A stretch of DNA of 51,975 nucleotides from Alphaproteobacteria bacterium (lineage in GTDB: Bacteria > Pseudomonadota > Alphaproteobacteria > UBA828). Positions 38,997 to 49,642 of this stretch are shown here, in pieces. The position numbers and the translations under genes were made by a program. The stretch lies in assembly GCA_022823305.1 (NCBI GenBank), contig JAJDXK010000146.1, forward strand, positions 1 to 51,975, written 5' to 3'. The stretch's first letter is position 1, and every line of letters starts with the position of its first letter. The notes under the pieces were generated by a model, which did no database searches, was not told the origin of the DNA, and saw only the letters and a list, made by a program, of their open reading frames with translations.

Positions 38997-40442
38997 ATGC
39001 CGCAAGCCAACGAGATCTGCCGCATGGATGCCGTCACGCTCGCAGCAAAGGTGCGGGCGAAGGAGCTCTCCGCACTCGAGGTGGCGGATGCGGTGATCGC
39101 CCACATGGAGCGTGTGGAGCCCCACCTGCACGCCTTCTGCACGCCGGCGCCCGACCATGCGCGAGCCGCCGCCCGGCGGGTGGACGCGAAGATCGCCGCC
39201 GGCGAGGACGCAGGCCCCCTCGCTGGCGTGCCCGTCGGCATCAAGGACCTGGTCTGCACCAGGGACCTGCCCACCGTCTCCGGCTCCGTCGCCTACGAGG
39301 GCTTCATGGCCGAGGAGGACGACGTGGTGGTGGAGCGCCTGACCGCCGCCGGCGCGGTGATCCTGGGCAAGACCAACGTGCCGGAGTTCGGCTACAGCGG
39401 CGCCAGCCACAACGCCGTGTTCGAGGCGACGCGCAACCCGTGGAATCCGGAGCGCTCCCCCGGCGGCTCCAGCGCAGGCTCGGGCGCGGCGGTGGCGGCG
39501 GGCATGGGCCCGCTCGCCGTCGGCAGCGACGGCGGCGGCTCGGTGCGCATCCCTTCGTCCTTCTGCGGGCTGGTGGGGGTCAAGGCGTCGATGGGCCGGG
39601 TGCCGCTCTATCCCGGCTGCCGCGACGAGCGCTACCCCGGCGTCTCCAGCTGGGAGGGGATCGAGCACATCGGCCCGATGACGCGGACGGTGGCGGATTC
39701 CGCGCTGATGCTCTCGGTCATGGCGGGGCCGGACGAGCGCGACCGCCACTCGCTTCCCGCCGCCGACTTCGACTGGCTGGCGTGCGCGAAGGCGGGCGAC
39801 CTCAGGGGCTGCCGCGTCGCCTACAGCGCCGACTGGGGCTATGCCGCGGTCGACCCCGAGGTGCGCCGCATCGTGGGCGAGGCGGTGCGCGTGTTCGAGA
39901 GCGAGCTCGGCTGCACCGTCGAGGAAGCGAATCCAGGCTGGGACGACCCCTACCTCACCTTCTGGGGTCTGGTGGCGGCGGAGACCGACCTCGCCGGGAT
40001 GCGCCGGCTGGTGGCCGAGCACGGCGCGCGGATGACGCCCCACCTGGTGGACTTCATCACCCGGCCCTGGACGGCGGAGGACCTCACCAACGCCGTGATC
40101 GGGCGCAAGGCGGTGGTGAACAGGATGTGGCGCTTCATGCAGGGCTACGACTTCCTGCTCACGCCGACGCTGGCGTGCCCGCCCTTCGGCCTCTACATGC
40201 AGGGGCCGGAGATCATCGAGGGGCGCCTGGTGCCGCCCTTCGCCTGGCTCGCCTTCACCTTCCCCATGAACATGACGGGCCAGCCGGCGGCGAGCGTGCC
40301 GGCCGGGTGGACGGAGGACGGCCTGCCGGTAGGGCTGCAGATCGTGGGCCGTCACCTCGACGACCCGACGGTGCTGCGTGCGGCGGCGGCCTTCGAGGCC
40401 GCGCGGCCCTGGCGCGGGCGCTGGCCGGCGCTGGTGTCGTAG
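38997..40442 (+). CDS. Amidase (amidase-signature family)
   Basis: 481 aa from ATG 38997 (GGGGAGGA upstream). Catalytic triad K83 (VGIKDLV), S158 (GGSSAGSG) and S182 (DGGGSVRIP), canonical spacing. Compared with the amidase at 11011 it lacks the long N-terminal extension and is the common GatA/AtzF-like length. It could hydrolyse carbamoylated products or aryl amides; substrate unknown. Divergent from the methyltransferase gene. Confidence 0.92.
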   Translation: MPQANEICRMDAVTLAAKVRAKELSALEVADAVIAHMERVEPHLHAFCTPAPDHARAAARRVDAKIAAGEDAGPLAGVPVGIKDLVCTRDLPTVSGSVAYEGFMAEEDDVVVERLTAAGAVILGKTNVPEFGYSGASHNAVFEATRNPWNPERSPGGSSAGSGAAVAAGMGPLAVGSDGGGSVRIPSSFCGLVGVKASMGRVPLYPGCRDERYPGVSSWEGIEHIGPMTRTVADSALMLSVMAGPDERDRHSLPAADFDWLACAKAGDLRGCRVAYSADWGYAAVDPEVRRIVGEAVRVFESELGCTVEEANPGWDDPYLTFWGLVAAETDLAGMRRLVAEHGARMTPHLVDFITRPWTAEDLTNAVIGRKAVVNRMWRFMQGYDFLLTPTLACPPFGLYMQGPEIIEGRLVPPFAWLAFTFPMNMTGQPAASVPAGWTEDGLPVGLQIVGRHLDDPTVLRAAAAFEAARPWRGRWPALVS

Positions 40443-40499
40443 AGCGGGACCGCGGGTCTCCCGTGCCGGGGCCGCCCGCCCCGCGACGTTCGCAGTGGG

Positions 40500-41357
40500 T
40501 CAGGGCGTGGAGACGTCCTGCCGCCCGGCGAAGAAGCGGCAGAGTTCGGCGTCCGGCACCTGCCCTTCGGCATAGGTAAAGGTGCCGCGGTCGCGAATCT
40601 CCTCGGCCGCCCGCCGGATGAGCCCGAAGGTGGCACGGGCGAGGGAGCCGCCGACGCTCACGCGCTTCACCCCCAGGTCTTCGAGCTGGTTCACGCTCAA
40701 GAGGCCGCCGGCGAGACCCATGACCACGTTGATCGGGGCGTCGACTTCCTTCACCAGCCTGCCGATGGTCTCCGGGTCGGCGAGTCCGGGCACGTAGAGA
40801 CAGTCTGCGCCCGCGTCGCGATAGGAAAGGGCCCGGGCCACGGATTCCTCGAACGGGGCCGGGTGCCCCACGAGATAGCACTCGGCTCTGGCGGTCACGG
40901 TGAAGGGAAGCGGCAGGGCCTCGGCCGCTGCCACCGCCGCCTCGATCCTCTCCGCCGACAGCACCCGATCGTAGAGGTCGCCCGTGCCATAGGCCGCGGA
41001 ATAGTCCTCGATGCTCGCCCCGACCGCACCGGCGTCCGCCACCCGGCGGATGGTCTCCGCCACCTCTTCCGGAGCATGTCCGTAGCCATTCTCCGCGTCC
41101 GCGCTGACCGGTATCCGGACCGCGCGGGCAATCCGACGGGATTCCTCCAGCGCTGCTTCCCGGGTGAGCGCCCCCTCGTAGTCCGGGAGCCCCAGGCAGA
41201 ACGAGATACCCGCGCTCGTGGTACCCAGTGCGCGGAAGCCGGCTGCTTCCAGCATGCGGGCGCTGCCGGCGTTCCACGCGTTCGGCATCACGAATATCCC
41301 GTCGGCCGAATGCAGGTCCTTGAACACCCTTCCTGCATCTTCCTGCGCTCGACTCAT
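40500..41357 (-). CDS. Isocitrate lyase / PEP-mutase family protein
   Basis: 285 aa TIM-barrel C-C or P-C bond enzyme: FVMPNAWNAGSARMLEAAGF, GTTSAGISFCLGLPD, the metal-binding DAENGYG, and GASIEDYS. It lacks the KKCGH loop of true isocitrate and methylisocitrate lyases, so it belongs to the oxaloacetate-decarboxylase/phosphonomutase-like group of open function. The 220 bases to the next gene show no other feature. Confidence 0.88.
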   Translation of the reverse strand: MSRAQEDAGRVFKDLHSADGIFVMPNAWNAGSARMLEAAGFRALGTTSAGISFCLGLPDYEGALTREAALEESRRIARAVRIPVSADAENGYGHAPEEVAETIRRVADAGAVGASIEDYSAAYGTGDLYDRVLSAERIEAAVAAAEALPLPFTVTARAECYLVGHPAPFEESVARALSYRDAGADCLYVPGLADPETIGRLVKEVDAPINVVMGLAGGLLSVNQLEDLGVKRVSVGGSLARATFGLIRRAAEEIRDRGTFTYAEGQVPDAELCRFFAGRQDVSTP

Positions 41358-41577
41358 GGTCCGGTTCCCGTGTTTGGCCGAGCCGGCCGTTGCCCGGCGT
41401 CGTGGTTCGGCCCCGCGGACTCGGAGCCGGTCAGCACGTTGCCGCGCCGGTCGGCGTCGGACTTGCGCGTCTGACGACAGGGGAGTTCGGACTGCGCCGC
41501 ACAGGTAAGCGGGGGTGCGCGGAGACCGGCCACGATCCGGTCAGGCCGGGTCGCGCCCCGAGGGGTGACGGCCGGAG

Positions 41578-42117
41578 CTATTCGGCCGCCGCCGGCACCC
41601 GCTCGATGCCGTCCTCGGTGAGGCGGTGGCCGCGCCGCTCGGCCTCTTCCAGCACGTCGTCGCGCCAGGTCACGCGGCCGGGGTCGGTGGCACCGACGAT
41701 GACGAAGAGCAGCCCCTCCTCGTCGCTCACGTTGCGGAAGCCCCGCATCACGTGGGGCGGGCAGGAGGCCACGTCCCAGGGGTCGAGGTGGACGCAGCGG
41801 CTGTCCTCGTCGTCGCCCCAGAAGATCTTCCAGCGACCCCTGAGCGGCATGAAGACCTCGTTGGTCTCGTGGTCGTGATGCAGCGTGCCCTTGCCGGGGC
41901 CGCAGCGCACCACGGAGACGTTGAAGTCGCGGTTGTCGCTGATCGCGGCCTTCTGCGTCGCGTCCTCGCCGACGCCGCGCCCGATGATGTGGAAGATCTC
42001 GCGCTCGCAGCCGGGAATCACCGCGTCCAGCATGGGCAGGGAGCTGCCCTGCAGCTTGTCGAAGCGCGCGACCCGCATTCTCTCGAACTCGTCCACGCTG
42101 ATGATGTCGTCGCTCAT
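41578..42117 (-). CDS. Cupin-domain protein
   Basis: 179 aa from ATG 42117. A single cupin barrel with a metal-binding pattern HHDHETNEVFMPLRGRWKIFWG and CPPHVMRGFRNVSDEEGLLFVIVG, so probably a metal-dependent oxygenase, isomerase or sensor. It begins 23 nt after the dihydropyrimidinase gene on the same strand and likely belongs to that operon. Confidence 0.85.
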   Translation of the reverse strand: MSDDIISVDEFERMRVARFDKLQGSSLPMLDAVIPGCEREIFHIIGRGVGEDATQKAAISDNRDFNVSVVRCGPGKGTLHHDHETNEVFMPLRGRWKIFWGDDEDSRCVHLDPWDVASCPPHVMRGFRNVSDEEGLLFVIVGATDPGRVTWRDDVLEEAERRGHRLTEDGIERVPAAAE

Positions 42118-42140
42118 CGCTCTCCCTCCCCTCGTCTCGC

Positions 42141-44069
<1,929 letters not shown>

Positions 44070-44073
<4 letters not shown>

Positions 44074-44645
44074 GGATCGAGCGGCCGCGGGCCCGAGCGC
44101 GGCTGCTCGAAGTCGGACTCCTCCCCGCCCTCCGGGAACGCGAGGAGGTGCTCGACGAAGGACTCCGACTGCCTTTCCAGACCGTACTTCACGAGATTGA
44201 CTCCCACATCCGACAGGGCCCAGACACCACGCGGCGAATCCCTGCGGAGGTATCCCTCCTTGACGAGGTCGTTTCGCTCCCAGCAGGCGGCATTCCACCA
44301 GCGCTCGTCGCCCGAGCTCACCTGTTCGTAGTCGCCGGCCCGCAACCGGGGCTCCATGCGCTCCTTCAGGACCGGACGCACGTCGCGCGCATGCGCGCTG
44401 CCGCCCAGTTCGTAAATCGCCTCCAGCAGAGGCTCCCGAAACGCCTTCTGGGGCAGCTTGGGCCCCGTGGCGCTGCCGGGCTCGGGCTCCGCAACCGGAG
44501 GCGCGGGTTCCGGGCCCTGCGTGTCCCGATGGCGCTCTGCGGCGTCGAGTGCCTTCGCCAGTGCCGAGTCCGCCGAGTCCTCCAGTGGCTCCGCCCACGC
44601 CTTGAGGCGCTGCAACGACTTGTCCGAAATGCGGATCGTGGGCAT
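44070..44645 (-). CDS. Putative antitoxin: RHH-like N-terminus fused to Mrr_N-like winged helix
   Basis: 191 aa from ATG 44645 (GGGGAGGA upstream). The N-terminus (MPTIRISDKSLQRLKAWAEP) looks like the strand-helix start of an RHH/VapB-type protein. After a Pro/Glu-rich linker, residues ~65-150 match the Mrr N-terminal winged-helix domain pattern (REPLLEAIYELGGSAHARDV; RWWNAACWERNDLVKEGYL; RGVWALSDVG). VapB antitoxins are usually ~80 aa. It lies in the antitoxin position with a 4-nt overlap to VapC and behind a strong promoter. Antitoxin role is inferred from order. Confidence 0.75.
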
Positions 44646-44677
44646 GGCGCTCCTCCCCACCGGCGCGTCCGTTTGTT

Positions 44678-44706
44678 CCAATAGACCTTTTGCAACAATG
44701 TGTCAA
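44678..44706 (-). promoter_or_regulatory. Promoter of the RHH-Mrr_N / vapC operon
   Basis: Minus-strand TTGACA (44706-44701) and TATTGG (44683-44678) with a 17-nt spacer that contains the palindrome TTGCAA. It starts 32 nt before the ATG. The stretch from here to argF's end at 44822 holds nothing else I can see. Confidence 0.55.
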
Positions 44707-44821
44707 GTCATACACCGGTAACCAGGCACGCAACATCCCCGCCCCGGCCGGGCGCCGTGAGCGCCGCGACCAATGGCTGTGCGGTCAGTGACTTGGAGGG
44801 TTCGGTCGGTAAACGGCAGCC

Positions 44822-45727
44822 TCAGCTGCCGTCTAGGCACCAGAGCAGGATCGCCTTTTGTGCCGGCACGCGGTTGGCCGCCTCGTCGAGCACCACCGAC
44901 TGCGGGCCGTCCAGCACCGCGTCGGTGACCTCGCAGCCCCGCTTCGCCGGCAGGCAGTGCATGAAGATGGCATCGGGCGCGGCCATCGCCATCACCGCCT
45001 CGTCGACGCGATAGGGCTCGAACGAGACGTTCCCCTTGCGCGCCGCATCGTCGTGCATCGACACCCAGCTGTCGGTCACCACGCAGTCGGCGCCGGAGAC
45101 CGCGCCCTCCACGTCGGTGCCGACCTCCACGTCGGCGCCGCGTTCCCTGGCCCAGGCGACGATCGCGGGCTCGGGCGGGCAGGCGGCCGGGCAGGCGAGG
45201 CGCAGGCTGAAGCCGCAGTGCGCGGCGGTCTGCACCCAGGTCGCCGCCACGTTGTTGCCGTCGCCGAGCCACGCGACCGTGCGCCCTGCGATCGGGCCGC
45301 GGTGCTCCTCGTAGGTCATGATGTCGGCCACCAGCTGGCACGGGTGGCTGCGATCGGAGAGCGCGTTGATCACCGGCACGCTCGCGCCCTCGGCCAGCGC
45401 CACCAGGGTCTCGTGCGTGCGGGTGCGGAGCGCGATCGCGTCGACGTAGCGCGACAGCACGCGCGCGGTATCCTCGATGGTCTCGCCGCGCCCGAGCTGC
45501 ATGTCGGCGGCCGTCATGGTGATGGTCTTGCCGCCGAGCTCGCCCATGGCGACCTCGAACGAGACCCGCGTGCGCGTCGACGGGCTCTCGAAGATCGCGG
45601 CGAGCGTCCTGCCGGCGAGCGGGGCCGCGCCGTTCCGCCCCTTCAGCGTGCGTGCGCGGTCGATGGTCTCGCGCAGCGTGGCGGCGTCGATCCCGTCGAA
45701 GTCGAGGAAGTGGCGCGGTGCGGTCAC
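44822..45727 (-). CDS. argF: Ornithine carbamoyltransferase
   Basis: Makes citrulline from ornithine and carbamoyl phosphate, 301 aa. Carbamoyl-phosphate loop ESPSTRTRVSFE, SHPCQLVADIMT, WLGDGNNVA, ornithine-binding DSWVSM and MHCLPAKRGCEV. The start is GTG 45727, overlapping the argD stop by 4 nt. CarAB in the same window supplies its substrate. Confidence 0.95.
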   Translation of the reverse strand: MTAPRHFLDFDGIDAATLRETIDRARTLKGRNGAAPLAGRTLAAIFESPSTRTRVSFEVAMGELGGKTITMTAADMQLGRGETIEDTARVLSRYVDAIALRTRTHETLVALAEGASVPVINALSDRSHPCQLVADIMTYEEHRGPIAGRTVAWLGDGNNVAATWVQTAAHCGFSLRLACPAACPPEPAIVAWARERGADVEVGTDVEGAVSGADCVVTDSWVSMHDDAARKGNVSFEPYRVDEAVMAMAAPDAIFMHCLPAKRGCEVTDAVLDGPQSVVLDEAANRVPAQKAILLWCLDGS

Positions 45728-46893
45728 GTCGCCACCTGGGCGCAGGCCCGCTCCAGTGCCTCGCAGGCCTCGTCGATCTCGGCCTCGCCGATGTTGAGGG
45801 GGGGAAGCATGCGCAGCACGTTGCCGTCGGCCGGCAGCGCCAGCACCTTCTCCGCGCGCAGCGCGCCGAGCAGGTCCATGTTGGGCACCACGCACTCCAG
45901 CCCCAGCATGAGGCCGCGGCCGCGCACGCCGGCATAGACGCTCTTGTTGCCGGCGATCGCGGCCAGCCGCTCGGTGAGCCGCGCGCTCGTCTCCTGCACC
46001 TTGTCGAGAAAGCCCTCCGCCAGCACCACGTCGAGCACGGCGTTGCCCACCGCGCAGGCGAGCGGATTGCCGCCGAAGGTGGTGCCGTGGCTGCCGGGGA
46101 CCATGGCGGCGGCCACCTCCTCCCGTGCGAGGCAGGCGCCGATGGGGAAGCCGTTCCCCAGCGCCTTGGCGAGGCCCATGATGTCGGGCGCGACGCCCGC
46201 CCACTCGTGGGCGAAGAGCTTGCCCGTGCGGCCGACGCCGCACTGCACCTCGTCGAAGATCAGCACCAGCCCGGCCTCGTCGCAGAGCGCGCGCAAGCCT
46301 TGCAGGAATTCGTCGCTCGCCGGGTAGACGCCGCCCTCGCCCTGCACGGGCTCCACCACGATCGCCGCGGTCTCGTCGCCGATGGCGGCCCGCGTGGCGT
46401 CCAGGTCGCCGAGCTCCACCTGGTCGAAGGCATCGACGGCGGGCTCGAAGCCCTTGAGGTGCTTGGCCTGGCCGCCGGCGGCGATGGTGGCGAGCGTGCG
46501 CCCGTGGAAGGCGTTGCGGAAGGTGATCGCGCGGTAGCGCTCTGCCGCGCCCCGGCTGGTCTGGTAGATGCGCGCGAGCTTGAGCGCGCACTCCATCGCC
46601 TCGGCCCCGGAGTTGCAGAAGAGCACGCGGTCGGCGAAGGACGCGGCGGCGAGCCGCTCGGCAAGGCGGGCCTGCGGCGGGATGTGGTAGAGGTTGGAGA
46701 CGTGCCAGAGCTGCGTGCTCTGCGCCTCCAGCGCGGCGACCACGTGCGGGTGCGCGTGGCCGAGGCTGGTCACGCCGATGCCGCAGCCGAAGTCCAGATA
46801 GCGCTCGCCCTCGGCCGTGTAGAGATACGAGCCCTCGCCCCGCGCGAACGTGAGGTCGAAGCGGCCATAGTTGGCCATCAGTGACGTGGACAC
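45724..46893 (-). CDS. argD: Acetylornithine aminotransferase
   Basis: PLP transaminase of arginine synthesis, 389 aa: YLDFGCGIGVTSLGHAHP, FCNSGAEAMECALKLAR, FHGRTLATIA, LIFDEVQCGVGRTGKLFAHE and the PLP lysine in GLAKALGNGFPIGA. Start taken as GTG 46893, with GGGAGG 8 nt before; ATG 46878 is an alternative. Forms argD-argF with a GTGA overlap, an arrangement common in alphaproteobacteria. Confidence 0.95.
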   Translation of the reverse strand: MSTSLMANYGRFDLTFARGEGSYLYTAEGERYLDFGCGIGVTSLGHAHPHVVAALEAQSTQLWHVSNLYHIPPQARLAERLAAASFADRVLFCNSGAEAMECALKLARIYQTSRGAAERYRAITFRNAFHGRTLATIAAGGQAKHLKGFEPAVDAFDQVELGDLDATRAAIGDETAAIVVEPVQGEGGVYPASDEFLQGLRALCDEAGLVLIFDEVQCGVGRTGKLFAHEWAGVAPDIMGLAKALGNGFPIGACLAREEVAAAMVPGSHGTTFGGNPLACAVGNAVLDVVLAEGFLDKVQETSARLTERLAAIAGNKSVYAGVRGRGLMLGLECVVPNMDLLGALRAEKVLALPADGNVLRMLPPLNIGEAEIDEACEALERACAQVAT

Positions 46894-47040
46894 GGCGGCG
46901 CCTCCCGCGGATTCGGAAAGCGCGCACTATCTGTTCGCAAGCCCCGCAAGTCAACGCGAAGGGGCGCCTGGCGGCCCGGTGCCGGCAGTTCCCCGGCCCG
47001 GCAATCTCGTGCAGACCGCCCCGGCGACGGGCTGGAGGAC

Positions 47041-47721
47041 TCAGGGCTCGCCGATCTCGTCCAGAATCTCGCCGGCGGGGATCACCCGCGCGTAGCCGCG
47101 CCGGAGCGTCTTCAGCTCCGCCTCGTGCAGGTCGCGGCTGTCGGTCGCGGTCACGTCGCTGCCGAAGATGACCTTGTAGTCGCGGAAGAACGCGTCCCGG
47201 GCGGTCGCGCCGCAGCAGTAGTTGGTCATGCAGCCCGTGATGATCACCGTGTCCACCTCGCAGCCGCGCAGGTAGGTGTGCAGGTCCGTGTCGAAGAAGG
47301 CGCTGTAGCGGTGCTTCTGGATCACCTTCTCGCCCGCGACGGGCGCGATCTCGTGGTAGGTGGCCACGTCGTCCGCGCCGGTTCTGAGCGCGCCCTCCCT
47401 GATCGGCCGGTTGAGCGGCACGTCCCACATCAGGCCCTTGTCCCGGCCCGAGGCGTCATGGGCGTGCTCGGTGAAGATCACGGGAATGTCGAGGCTGCGG
47501 CAGCGCTCGATCAGCGCCTTCACGCGGGGCAGGATGCGCAGGTTTTCCGGGGTCCACATGCGCGCGCCCTCGGCGACGAAGCCCTCCTGCAGGTCGATCA
47601 CGAGGAGCGCCGTGCGGCCCGGATCGATGGGGAAGTCCGGGTTGGACGAATCGTACTCGTCGGCCGCGCGCCGGAGAATCTCCGCCTCGCCCGAGAATTC
47701 CCGATCTGCCCCCTCCGCCAT
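47041..47721 (-). CDS. Isochorismatase-family cysteine hydrolase
   Basis: 226 aa. Catalytic Asp in LLVIDLQEGF, Lys in VIQKHRYSAFFDTDL and Cys in VIITGCMTNYCC form the amidohydrolase triad, as in N-carbamoylsarcosine amidases, nicotinamidases and ureidoacrylate hydrolases. The ~35-residue N-terminal lead is longer than usual. With the dihydropyrimidinase and amidases nearby a carbamoyl-amide substrate is plausible but unproven. Confidence 0.9.
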   Translation of the reverse strand: MAEGADREFSGEAEILRRAADEYDSSNPDFPIDPGRTALLVIDLQEGFVAEGARMWTPENLRILPRVKALIERCRSLDIPVIFTEHAHDASGRDKGLMWDVPLNRPIREGALRTGADDVATYHEIAPVAGEKVIQKHRYSAFFDTDLHTYLRGCEVDTVIITGCMTNYCCGATARDAFFRDYKVIFGSDVTATDSRDLHEAELKTLRRGYARVIPAGEILDEIGEP

Positions 47722-47786
47722 GCCCGTTCCGTCCTCCTCTCCGGTCGTCCCGACGCGCGTCTGCGTCCCGGCGGATATGCCGGGGA

Positions 47787-49460
47787 TCAGATCGGGTATT
47801 CGATCTTCCCGAGACGGGCGGAGAGTTTCATGTTCTCGCCGTAGTCGATGGGCACGCCGATCACCGCCGGCCCCGGCTGCGCGAAGGCCTCCTCCAGCGC
47901 CGGCACCAGCTCGCTCGCGCTTTCGATGGTGCGGCCCCAGGCGCCGTAGGACCGGGCCCAGAGCGCGATGTCCGGGTTGGTGAAGGAGAGGTCGAAGTGG
48001 CGGCCGTCGAAGGCGTTGCTTTGCTTCCACTCGATCAGGCCGTAGGCGCCGTCCATCCAGATCATGGCGACGACGTTGAGCTTGCGTCTGACGGCCGTCT
48101 CCATGTCCTGCGCGTTCATGAAGAACCCGGCGTCGCCGTTGATCGAGAGCACGCGGCGCGCGGGCGTCGCGATCTTGGCCCCGAGCGAGCCGGGGAAGGC
48201 GAAGCCCATGGTGCAGAAGCCGTTGGAGATGAGGCAGGTGTTGGGCTCGTCGCACTGGTAGTAGCGGGCGATCCACATCTTGTGCGCGCCCACGTCCGAG
48301 AGCAGCACGTCCCCGGGCCCCATGAAGGCCCGCACGTCGTGCAGCACCTTCTGCGGGCGCATGGGGAAGTGGTCGCTCGCCTTCTCGGCCGTGAGGTCCT
48401 CGTGGATGGTGCGGCGCAGGTCCTGGCGCGTGCCGATGTCGAAGAGGGGCAGGCTGAGGCTTCCCGCCGCGCTGCGCCGCTCGATCTCCTGGTTGATCTG
48501 CCAGAGCGCGTCGGCGATGTCGCCCTGGACGTCTACCGCCGCCTCGTAGTCGCCGTCCACCTCCGCCGGCCAGAAGTCGACGTGGACGATGGTCTTCTCC
48601 GCGCCGCGGTTCCAGAAGGCGGGCGAGTACTCGACCAGGTCGTAGCCGACCGAGACGATCACGTCGGCCTCGCGGAGCGCCGCGATGATGTGGTCCTTGC
48701 CCTGCAGGCCCACGGTGAAGAGGCAGTGCTCGTCACTGCGCGGGACCGCCCCCTTGCCCATGAAGGTGTTGACCACGCCGATGCCGGTGAGCCGGGCGAG
48801 GCGCTGGAGCTGGGCCGAGGCGCGCTTGCGGATGGCGCCGTTGCCGGCGAGGATCAGCGGGCTCTTCGCGCCGACGATCGCCTCCACCGCGCGCGCCACC
48901 GCCTTGTGGTCGGCGCCGGGGCGGCGGGTCTTGATCGGGTCGATCGGCGCGCCCGTCGCCTCCATCTCCGCGATGTCCTCCGGCAGCTCGATCAGCACCG
49001 CGCCCGGCTTCTCGGCCTCGGCCACCTTGAAGGCCTTGCGCACGATCTCCGGGATGTTGCCCGGCTGACGCACGGTCTGCGCCCACTTGGTGATGGGCTG
49101 GAACATGGCGACCGAGTCCATGTTCTGGTGGCTCTCCTTGTGGAGGCGCTGGGTGCCGGCCTGGCCGATGAGGCAGACCACGGGCGCGCGGTCCATGTTG
49201 GCGTCGGCGACGCCGGTCACCAGGTTGGTGGCGCCGGGGCCGAGGGTGCCGAGGCAGACGCCGGCCCTGCCCGTGAGCCGGCCGTAGACGTCAGCCATGA
49301 AGGCGGCCGCCTGCTCGTGGCGGCAGAGCACGAAGTCGATGTCGCTGCCGCTGTCCATCAGCGACATCATCACGTCTGCGTTCTCCTCGCCGGGAATGCC
49401 GAAGATGTGGGTCACGCCCTCGCGTTCGAGGCATTTGACCAGAAGATCGGACGCTTTCAT
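47787..49460 (-). CDS. Thiamine-diphosphate enzyme, acetolactate-synthase large-subunit family
   Basis: 557 aa. N-terminal ThDP domain with the catalytic Glu in CRHEQAAAFMADVYGRLTG, a central domain, and the C-terminal ThDP/Mg2+ motif INGDAGFFMNAQDMETAV. No small regulatory subunit (ilvN) adjoins, so a catabolic acetolactate synthase (AlsS-like) or another 2-oxoacid carboligase/decarboxylase is likelier than IlvB. It ends 65 nt before the isochorismatase-like gene and may share its transcript. Confidence 0.9.
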   Translation of the reverse strand: MKASDLLVKCLEREGVTHIFGIPGEENADVMMSLMDSGSDIDFVLCRHEQAAAFMADVYGRLTGRAGVCLGTLGPGATNLVTGVADANMDRAPVVCLIGQAGTQRLHKESHQNMDSVAMFQPITKWAQTVRQPGNIPEIVRKAFKVAEAEKPGAVLIELPEDIAEMEATGAPIDPIKTRRPGADHKAVARAVEAIVGAKSPLILAGNGAIRKRASAQLQRLARLTGIGVVNTFMGKGAVPRSDEHCLFTVGLQGKDHIIAALREADVIVSVGYDLVEYSPAFWNRGAEKTIVHVDFWPAEVDGDYEAAVDVQGDIADALWQINQEIERRSAAGSLSLPLFDIGTRQDLRRTIHEDLTAEKASDHFPMRPQKVLHDVRAFMGPGDVLLSDVGAHKMWIARYYQCDEPNTCLISNGFCTMGFAFPGSLGAKIATPARRVLSINGDAGFFMNAQDMETAVRRKLNVVAMIWMDGAYGLIEWKQSNAFDGRHFDLSFTNPDIALWARSYGAWGRTIESASELVPALEEAFAQPGPAVIGVPIDYGENMKLSARLGKIEYPI

Positions 49461-49642
49461 CGGGTCCCCCCTCAGGCGGCGCCCTCGGACGCCGCGTGCG
49501 CTGCGCGGTGCGCATACTGCGCGCCCACGCGCGCGGGGCGCACGATGCGGCCGGGCACGGCCCGAGTCAACGCACCCGCCCGGCGGATCACGCCTCTGTT
49601 TGAATAGTTGAAGGCGCGGTGGCGGGAGGACGCAACCGCGCC

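Noticed and set aside
44822..47428. Single 868-codon minus-strand frame covering argF and upstream
   Set aside because: Only the last 301 codons are family-like (ArgF). The rest is argD read in another frame, so it is not a fusion.
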